From Hippasteria phrygiana (lineage: Eukaryota; Echinodermata; Asteroidea; Valvatida; Goniasteridae), in assembly GCA_037893225.1 (NCBI GenBank), contig JAZGUH010000328.1:1178001-1242000 (forward strand): a DNA stretch of 64,000 bases. The letters are read 5' to 3'. The notes under the pieces were generated by a model. It was not told the origin of the DNA. It did no database searches and saw nothing but the letters and a program-made list of their open reading frames with translations. Within the stretch, counting starts at the first letter, position 1. Every line of letters starts with the position of its first letter. Below are positions 48,901 through 58,600 of the stretch, one piece after another. The translations under genes were made by a program, and so were the position numbers.

Positions 48901-51046
48901 CTGCTGTATTACCACCTACAATGGAGTAGGTCACAGTACCATAGTTGCCGCTGTCAGAATCTGTAGCAGTAACTACTACAACCAACAAAACATCTGGTCC
49001 GTTTTCTCTTACAGTTCCAAGGTAGTTTTGTGGGTAGAAAATTGGAGCATTGTCGTTCTCATCCACAACATCAATGTGAACATTTACAACGGACTCCTGA
49101 GGTGGATCACCACCATCAAAAGCTCTGACCTGTACATCATACTCCGAGGTTTCTTCATGATCCAAAGCGGTTTCTGTGAAAATGGCACCAGAGATGTCAT
49201 CTATGGAAAATAGTCCAGGGTACTGGTGTTCAACAACATCGGTAAATACGTAACGCACAAGGCCACTTGCTCCTTGGTCACCATCTATTGCCGTCACAGA
49301 TGTAACTTCATATCTAGCATTTACATTCTCTGGAACAGACGCAGTGTATTCGGAATTGGTAAATTCAGGCCTTTCGTCATTCTCATCAAGTATGGTGACA
49401 GTGAGTGTAGTTCCTGAAGCAAGGGGATGTGTGCCTTGGTCAATGGCAGATATGTTCAATTCGATCAGTGATGCTACTTCACGATCCAGCTGTGCCTTTG
49501 TGGTCACAAGTCCTGTTTCTGCATTTATCTCGAACCATTCCAAGTCATTTCCCGATGCAATGGAGAACAAGATCATCGCATTTAGGCCTAAGTCTGCATC
49601 AGTGGCGGTCACACTTTCCACAAAGCTGCCGATGGGCTCGCCCTCACTCAAGCTCGCACGATATTCAGACTGTTGGAATTCTGGGGTGTGGTCATTTGTA
49701 TCAACCACATGGATAACAAGGTTAGCAATTGTCTGTCGACGTGGAGATCCATTGTCCCAGGCCACGAGAGTGAGATTGTACTCAGCGACGTTTTCACGAT
49801 CTACTTCATCAACAACGACAACCTTGAAGATGTTTACCTGGCTAAAAGTTGGAAGTAGAAGCGTCTCTAAAGTGAAATGTTGCATTTCATTTCCTGCAAT
49901 TATCTGCAGGTTAACTTCCCCATTTTCAGCCAGATCGTCATCAGTGACTGTTACCAAAGCAACAAGGGATCCTTCTTCTACCCCTTCTGTAACAGTGGCA
50001 AACGTTCCAGAATCAGGGATGTATCCGAAAGAAATCTGTGGATCATGATCATTCTCATCTATGACAAACACGGTGAGAAAAGCTCGTCCGGACAGCGTTG
50101 GTGAGCCCTTGTCACGAGCTTTGACAGTGACTTGGTAGGGGTTGCTGTTGACATAGTTGAGCTTCTGCTGGAGAGTGATATTTCCCGAAACGGGTTCAAC
50201 ATTGAAATTGGAAGTGTCCTCATCAATGAAGTATTCCACCTCTCCATTGACTCCAGAGTCCCCATCAGTGGCATGGACCTCAAGTAGTTTGGTGCCAGCT
50301 GGAGTGCTCTCATTGATGCTAATTACAAATTCGCTCTGGTCAAAGATTGGTGGATTGTCATTGATATCTGCAACATTGACAGTCAAATTCAAGAAACCAG
50401 ACCGTGGCGGTGAACCATTGTCTCTGGCAGCAATGATGAGATGGTACGAATCTTGAATTTCATAATCCAGTGAAAATGTTGTTTCCAGATGAATAAAAAT
50501 TGGCAAGCCATCTGGTCCTGAAATAACTACTAATTGGAAGGCATTTTCAAAATTGCCCTCTGAAATGGAATACTCCACAATGTTGCCGTTTTCTGCCTTA
50601 TCTGGATCTGTGGCCGATTCCAGAATTACCTGAGTCCCTATGCGTCCATTCTCTCTGAAAGATATGGAAATGTCCGTTTCTGGAAACGCTGGCGAGTTGT
50701 CATTCAAATCGGCAACAATAATCCTCACCTCAATGGGGTTAGTTCTGGAATTTGAAGTGGCTAGCACCAAAAGATCAAACACATCATTGGGAAGTTGTTC
50801 TCTGTCTATTGCTATTGCAGTTGTTATTTCTCCGCCGTCTCTATCGAGTGCAAATTCAGCTGGGGGATCGCTGAATGTGTAAGTATACCCAGATTCTGTG
50901 GGTATCGTTCCTACGGAAAATCCCGGTGGCTGTCCCTCGTCAACAGTGAAAACTAAATCAGACTCGAATCCGCCTTGCCCCCTCACCAGGCCAAAAATCA
51001 TGCACAACAGAGTCAAACGGTACAACATCAACACACTGGAAGACAT
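45905..51046 (-). CDS. FAT4: FAT4-type atypical cadherin, giant first coding exon (5' part of gene)
   Basis: This exon encodes about 1,714 residues of a very large single-pass cadherin. In vertebrates and flies FAT4/Fat binds Dachsous on neighbouring cells and acts in planar polarity and Hippo signalling. I chose the ATG at 51,046 because MSSSVLMLYRLTLLC opens a clear signal peptide ending near VRGQ; the frame stays open upstream to 51,169 but that part is not signal-like. Fifteen complete cadherin repeats follow, each closing with a DxNDNxPxF-type linker (DLNDNSPAF, DINDNPPIF, DENDNRPLF and others), plus most of a sixteenth. The order and wording match FAT4 rather than Dachsous, for example EGQPPGFSVGTI in repeat 1, VVENWEVG in repeat 9 and EIEYYI in repeat 16. 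The open frame runs on to 45,854, but CAG|GTAAGC at 45,907-45,902 is a good phase-0 splice donor just where cadherin similarity stops. Later repeats, EGF/laminin-G, membrane and cytoplasmic parts are not in the window. Family certain; FAT4 assignment very likely. Confidence 0.93.
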
Positions 51047-52659
51047 ACTGGGCGTTTTACTACGGTTCCTTGCTGAAGAAAATTGTGTCACTGATCCGTG
51101 TTCTTGCTTGGCGTCGCCAGATGTTGGCGATGTCGCCCCGTCTGTACACCGAGTCATCAGCGGTGGCATCCCTAGTTACAGCCGGGCGAGCGAGCCATCA
51201 CACGGTACGGTACGGTGCGCGTTCCACGGTCTCCCGTTCCGGTGATGTTTCCATTCATCAGCTCGCTACCGTTTACACGCAGCACGCTGGAGGACTGGCG
51301 GCCACACACACACGCAGCGTCAATACACCAACATCTCCCTGTACTCGCCTCTTGCTGGCATATAAAGACACGACAATCACTCCTTCATGCTTGGAGATGA
51401 AACTCTTGAAACAATATTGTCCTTTTCCAGCTTTCGTCAAGAGGAATACATGATTTCTGTTGAGAGTGTGATAACTTACATCGGTATTCTACAGCAAATC
51501 GCATGCAAACAGTGTGTGTGAAATGCCACATGTATAATGTGCGCATTCATGCATACAAAGTACAAGCGCAGCGCTATGTGGGCGGAGTTTACGGTGACGT
51601 CACTTCATTTTACACCAAGGAAAAGCTGCCGTTCGCCCCGACCTGCATATTGATTTCCTGTCAATCAACTTTACGATTTATCGAGGGGTAGAAAAATGAC
51701 CGCAGCGCAGCTTCATGTAACAATAAACTCCTCCTTTGTTTCCTTGTTTATTCTGATTAACCCCCAAATTAGGGAAAAGACAAAGGTTTGTTCACAAGTA
51801 AACTACCGCTTTTGTTTAGTAGTTCCAAATATATATTTATTTCTGTTGTCGTCCAGCTCCACGCCCAAAACTAACCAAGTTTGAGTGATGTTTGCCGATG
51901 GATACCTTGCCAACTTTACTATTCATTCAGAAGAATTTCGTTTACTTAATATGTGCGACGTTAGACACACAACATTATATTGGCATTTGATTTAGAGGTT
52001 GCAATATAATTCCTGAACATCCCGAGATTTGATGGTTAAATCTCAACCTAAAGCGCTATATTTTTTTAAATTGTAAGTGGCTTAGCAATGAAAACAATTT
52101 TCTGAACATTATATTTTCCTAATTATTTTGAGCGTACATGATAAACAAAAATGGAATTATGAACGCATTCAAATAAAAAAGACAGAAAATCAGCAGAATT
52201 AGGCGGCATAAAGTTCTTTCTCAAAGGCCAAAAAAGACTGCAACTAAAAAGGCAAATGCTGGCGTTCGTTAATATTTCCCAATGATTTGCCAACAAATGG
52301 TAATCAGCAAGCCCATGGGATCTGGTCACGCCCCTACCCACAACCTCTGTTTGAGAGAACAATGTAACAGATCAGAAGGATCAGCAAACGCAAAAAATGA
52401 TCCGACAGAGGGCTCAGTCCTGCTAAATGGAAATCACTTACTTCAAGAAAATAGAAAAATGAATGATGGACTTCTACAAGTATTGAGGGCGCTATTGTAC
52501 TTTAACGGTACACACAACTCCCCCAAAATCATGGTGCAATGTGCAGCAGATTTTTCACCAGCGTATGAAGGTCATAGTATCCTGACGTTTTCTGCCTAAT
52601 ACAAACGTCCCCTGGTGGTAACCAGACTGTATGCACCGGCAGTAAAGAACGTATACAAA
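51047..52659. promoter_or_regulatory. Head-to-head upstream region between FAT4 and ALG5
   Basis: The two genes point away from each other across 1.6 kb, so this interval must hold the FAT4 5' UTR and promoter and probably the ALG5 promoter. The FAT4-proximal part (about 51,060-51,640) is richer in G+C and CpG than the surroundings, as expected for an invertebrate 5' region. A TATA-like TATAAA lies at 51,360-51,365 on the plus strand, 1.3 kb from the ALG5 start, so it is not obviously its TATA box. The stretch 51,700-52,300 is AT-rich with no feature seen. Transcription start sites cannot be placed from sequence. Confidence 0.5.
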
Positions 52660-55600
52660 ATGGAGCTCAACTTGTTGGTTTTACTTCAGTTTCTGGTGTT
52701 AGGAGTTTTTGTGGCAGTTGTTTTGGTAAGCACAGGGAATCTGAGATTCTTCGTCAGTATTTCTGGTCGGATCGAAGTTCGATCAAGGCCACATTACTTT
52801 CGGTTGGGGAGGCCTAGCTGGTGTTACTTAGGCCTCATGAACATGAAGTTTGTGTTTTTATAAATATATATTATAAATAATGAACACAATAATTTTTGGC
52901 AATGCCATAACCTTTAACCTCATCCCAACCATAACATGAACCATATTCAAAACCCTAACACAAACACTAACCCTATTTCTCAACCTAATCCCCTCTTACC
53001 CTATGTTTCTGATTGTTTTTGTATATAATATGGGGCCTACTACTGAGCATGCACAATAGCCCTAGAACTAATTAAGGACGCCATGATTGATATGGTGTCC
53101 TAGCGCACAAGACTGCAAAACAGTCCTATGCTAGAAACCGAGGTTCAAAAATCACACTTTACCTGCATAAATATTCTTGGCGATTGTGTAGTGTAGGGCC
53201 CTGTTTCCTATAGGGAACAAAAATCCACTTTTGGGTTATTGAAATTGCCAAACTAATTGAGCCCTAGCGACATTACAAACCAACAGGTATGCCGTAGATA
53301 AAGGGCAGGGTTTTAGTTTTGAGGGAAATTTTGGGGTAAAGTGGCGATGAGGACGACAAAACGCAACGCGAAAATAAAGATGGCGATCACCGCGACGCAC
53401 AGTAAAACACGCAAAACCACGTTCATTTGCATAGCAACTGCCGTAAAGCGCGTAAGAAAATTGCATTTTCTACCGAAATAAACTGTTCAAAATTACAAAG
53501 AACGATGTCAATAGAATTAAGAGAAGTCTGCTTTAGGTTGAAAAAGTCATTTTGGAATGAGAAAAAATACCCTTGACTCTATTTTGATCAAAACTAAAGA
53601 GGGGCCCTACACTACACAATCGCCATATTCTTGGCATCATCTCCGTCCACAGTTCAACACCCCGTCTCCCCGGTAGGATAGAAATATTCCTTCAACTAAG
53701 TTAAAGAATGTCAAGAACAGGAGATATTTGCGGCGCAAAATCGTCTCCACGCGATGCTAATTCACAAACACGAGGAGTAATACCTTGTCCGCACGTCTTG
53801 AATGTTTATCAACAACAGATGGCGCAATTTACAGGCAGTCACCGCGCAGCGCGTGTGCCGCGGCCGTGCACGGCGACTGTAAATTGCGTCCTCTATTGAT
53901 GAACATTTTAGATGTGGGTATTGCTCCTCTTACTTGACTTGACTTTGAAAAAATTGACTTGGGACTTGACTTGACTTGACTTGTGAACATTTGACTTGTG
54001 ACTTTGCTTGACTTGAGAAAAAATTACTTGGTTACAACACTGAATGAATTCTCATGGTGTAAAAATGAAAGTTGTGGCTGTTTTCTCTTCTGGCCCACTT
54101 TACCAAACAGGAAACTTGTTTGTCACATGAACAAATGGCACTCCATGCAAAAGCCTGTGGGAGAAACTTTGGATACAGTTTTCAAAAAAAATAAATGTAA
54201 TGTTGACATAAATTTGAAAGCACCGTTAGAAAGATCTGCACAAGCTCTTTTGTTTATTGAAACATGGTGAGCATATCTGTTGTTTGGCTGTTGTGTGTGT
54301 CGTTTCCTTGTCGCGTAATAAACTCAACATTGGTAAGCAACAGGGGTGCTGTGGCCTGTCGAGTAAACTCGACATTGGTAAGGAAAGGGTTAACTTTTAT
54401 GCCGTGCCACACCATGACACGTACGCGACATTGTCATTGATATTTTTCTCCGGTCGGTTCTCCAAAAGACAAAATGCTCTTACGAGCCTTCGTACGTGTC
54501 CGTTAAGATATAGAGGTCAGGGAATCTTGCGGTCAGGGAACCAGACTATGTTATTTGGTCATGCACATTTATTTCCATTCTGCACAAGACAATGATTCAT
54601 ATGAATGCACTTGTTCTTATTTGTGGCCTAAAGTGGCAAGTAAAATTTTGAAAAATAGGTAAGCAAACGGTTATTTCCCAATAAATGTTTATGCATATAA
54701 GTGCTTGTGCTATACTTCCAGTGCTACTTGACTTTTAAATTTAGTGCTGCAGAAAGTGAACCTTAATTGTCTTGGCTTCATTTTTCGATCAATTTTGCAG
54801 ACTCTTGTCATCGTTTACATGACAACGGACTCAGAACCAGACACAAGGCGATACGACAGTGAGAAGTACTTCATTGATCAAACGACAGAGAAGGACCAGA
54901 AATGTCCCTTTCCGAACTTTGGAGATGAAGCCTCCTTGGACCTGTCTGTCATCGTCCCATCGTATAATGAAGAACTGAGATGTAAGTTTTAGGAAAAAAA
55001 AGGGATGCAGGATCATATGAATCTGTATTAATTTTTCAATTGTCATCTTGTTGTTGTTTTATGCACTTTAACCATAACCCTGCTAAATCCAACAAAATCC
55101 AACAAAATCCAACAAAATCCAACAAAATCCAACAAAATCCAACAAAAGGTAAAAAGCTGTTGAAGTTGGACTTAGCAGTCAACACAAACTACATGGTGTG
55201 TTGGATATTGTATTCAGCACGATAGCAGCTAAATATACCTGTTGGATTTTGTCGTATTTAGCATGGCAGAAGCTAAATATACCTGGGATAGTTTTATAAG
55301 CAGTTGATTAAAACCCTAACCCCATGCATTTGAACTAGGAAGTGTCCTCAACCTGTCAAAATTCAACACTGCGCAGTATACCTGTGGCACATTCTTTGGA
55401 CTTGTTAGACAAATTGGGGCATCATAGCTCCATGTAAAGTAATGGTGCCAAGGCACTACAGTCCTGAACCCATCAAAATTCAACACAACCTGCCGTTGGA
55501 GTCTGTAAGGCTTAGGGTAGTTAGGGTTAATCAGAAATTTAAACACATTTTTTTTTTTGAAATTTGAATTAAGAATACAAATGTTGGTTCATTTGTTTGT

Positions 55601-58600
55601 TCATTTACAGTGCCTTCAATGTTAGATGAAGCAATTGGATTCTTAGAAGACAAACAGGTTGGTGTTTGGATGTGATCCTATGGAGATTACCTTTAGTATT
55701 TTCATTTTAAGAAAAGTTAGGGGAGCCTGACATTTCAATAGACACTGTAGTTTTGTTTTTTCAAATCACGGCTATACCCATCATCTGTATTCAATGGGTT
55801 AACTTTCATCAATTGTATGCTTCACATCATTCCAGTGAGTGGGCAAGCAGTTTGTAGCACGATATTATATAATTTTACTACATTTTTATTTTGTCATCCG
55901 TAGGCGACAGCGCAAAACATGATATAACAAATTTTCCGAGTGACTAAACTAGCCTAACTCCATGCTGAGGTTATGTATGATGTACCATGCAATTGCTGCC
56001 TTGTTTGAAATTCTGATGTATGCCTTTGGAAATTGAAGGGACACGTTGCCTTGGAAGCGCCCATTGGGCTAAAAGAAGCATCCATCTTAAAATTGCTATG
56101 GTTGGAAAGATCATTTAAAAGTAGAATATACAAATGTACACGGTCATTCCTTGAAAATGGGCCGTTTGTCTGAGAATCATTGATGAAAATAATTTTGGGG
56201 GGGGACGCCAGTTTGGTTTAGAAAAGTTGGATGGTTGGAGTTCAGACTGGTGCCCTTTGTCTGTATTGCTTTAGTTGCATACAGTCTGCATATGTGCGGC
56301 GCCAGTCTGAATGTCCGGATATCAATGATTCGTTTTTTTTCCTCATTTCTCTGTAAATATTACACATTATATTAGAATGTTTACACTCGGACCTTGGAAA
56401 TAGGTTAGGTAACTAACCCCCCAAAATATTTAATTTTGAAGGATTTCAGAGCAATGTGTGCCTTTATTGATAACAACTTAACCCTAACCCTCCTCAATCC
56501 TCCAAAATCCTCATGGTGGTTTTGGAGGATTGAGGATGAATGGTGATTGAAGCACCGGAGGATATTGGAGGATTGAGGATGAATGGTGATTGAAGCACCG
56601 GAGGATTTTGGAGGATTGAGGATGGTTCCTAGCAATAAGGGCCTAGGGGGTTAGGGTTAATGTGAGAGATCATCTGTAGAATTAATTTTCTCTAGTGATG
56701 CAACAAACAATGAAATTGTACAAATCAATTTTTTTCTCTCTTTTGTTTTTACAGAAGGAGAATAAGTCATTTACGTATGAAGTCATTGTTGTTGATGATG
56801 GAAGTAAAGACGCCACAACCAAGGTATGAATGGCTGTGTGTGAATCACTTCTGCTTTTGCATTCAAGATGATTCAAGTGTAACTTGTTTTCACAGATGAA
56901 AACAAGTTTTGTAAATTTGAGGAAGAAAAGGCACTCTAGGTATGGAGCTACAAAAAGAATCAAAGAAACAAGAGGTAGGAATTAAGATTCCTCTTGAAGC
57001 AGGAAAGATTGAAAGATGAAGGGAAACATGAACCAGGCAAAGAATTCCATAGAGATACAGAATGAGGGAAAAAGCTATTGGCATAGCTTTATGTTCTACA
57101 TCTAGGTACAGCTAGAGTATATTGGTGGGAACAGGCGGAAAGCCAATTTTCACGTTCAAACACCCTAACTGGAGGAACCAAGCTGGACAAGTCGGTGGAA
57201 CATTTACCATTGAAATATCTGTAGAACAGGCTAAAGAGTAGCAACAGATCTCTGAGGAGGGAGTGATTGTAAAGCAAAAATATGCAGATTTCATGTTATT
57301 TTTGTTCCCCCATTAGGTTGCCTTGAAGTACTCCAAGACGTATGGTACAGATCGCTTACGGGTTCTAACACTAGCCCAGAACAGAGGCAAGGGAGGTGCT
57401 GTGCGACTGGGCATGTTCAGTGCACGGGGACGGAAGCTACTCTTCGCCGATGCGGACGGGGCCACCAAATTTGCCGATCTCCAAAAGTTGGAGGAAAGCC
57501 TTCAGCAGATCAAGATGAAAGAGGTACGTCATAGTCAAATATCCCATCAGTATCAGATACTGCTCACAGAGTAAATCCTACCGGTAGCCTTGAAGTTTCT
57601 CATAATGTGTAGATTTAATATAACAGCTCTACCCTCCACCATTTTTTCCCCTCGTACTGCCTCTCTTTGAAACTCCTTACCTGTAACCTGCTTTCCTTCC
57701 ACCTATAATCTTTAACAATTCAAACAAAATGTGAATAGATACATTCTATCCCTGTGATTTCTGTGTTTTCTTGTCTCTTGTTCCCCACACCTTGAATGGC
57801 CTTTTGGTCTTGTGTTGGGCGATACCCATAACAAATGTTTACATTTATAAAGGGCACATATCTCCCATGATTATGGCGTTCAAAGCTCTACATTATTACC
57901 CTGTTCATTATTAAGCCAGTCAGTCATTCCTGAAACCTTCTCAGCTCTCTGGGGAGTATACAGCCCCAGCTGCAATTTAAGCACACATGGGCTAATCAAA
58001 CACATAACCACCACTGCCCTCACAGGTACCCATTTACTCCTGGAGAGAAGCAACTTGTGACAAAATGTCTTGCCCAAGGATACCACCACCATGACCCCAC
58101 TGGACTCGAACCAGCAATCTGTAGTATTACCAAGATCTTGAGCCCAGCACACTAACCAGGAGGCCTCAACATTCCACACGACACCCCTCGCCCCCTCCCC
58201 AGTACTAGTACCACCCTTTTTCCTTGATGACTTATGCTGGTTTATGTCACGTTTTCATTAGAAGAGAGATTTGTGCCCTTTCCAAACATAGTGTATGAAG
58301 CACCGCATGTTCAGTGCTTTCCGAGAGTCTGTGGGAAAGATTTGAATCCAATGTAACAGCGGGTACCGCATAAGAATCAGGAAATGGCAAAAATCTCGCT
58401 TCTAATTGACCTATCGCCGTTTGTGAGTTAGCCACGCCCCTCGGACAACTTTACACACGTGCAGCACGTGGATGCGATGCGCGAAACGCGCAGTAGCTTA
58501 TTACAGAGAATCATTGCATACACGCTCTCTCTGACCGGATACAGGAGTTGTCTCAGATTTCTGAGACAACTTTGCCCACATGTGCATGCAGACTTTCGTG

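Noticed and set aside
49344..50048. 234-codon plus-strand frame and many smaller plus-strand frames across 45,900-51,250
   Set aside because: They are antisense shadows of the FAT4 exon, whose codon use suppresses stops on the other strand; no domain is seen.
45854..51169. Dachsous rather than FAT4 as the identity of the large cadherin
   Set aside because: Dachsous was my first reading, but the N-terminus, the VVENWEVG block, repeat 4 and the repeat-16 wording follow FAT4 much more closely.
52899..52990. A twelfth telomere-ended element (AACCCTAACAC, CTAACCCTATTTC words)
   Set aside because: Only loose CCTAA/CCATAAC words in one orientation and no opposing GGGTTA end; more likely low-complexity sequence.
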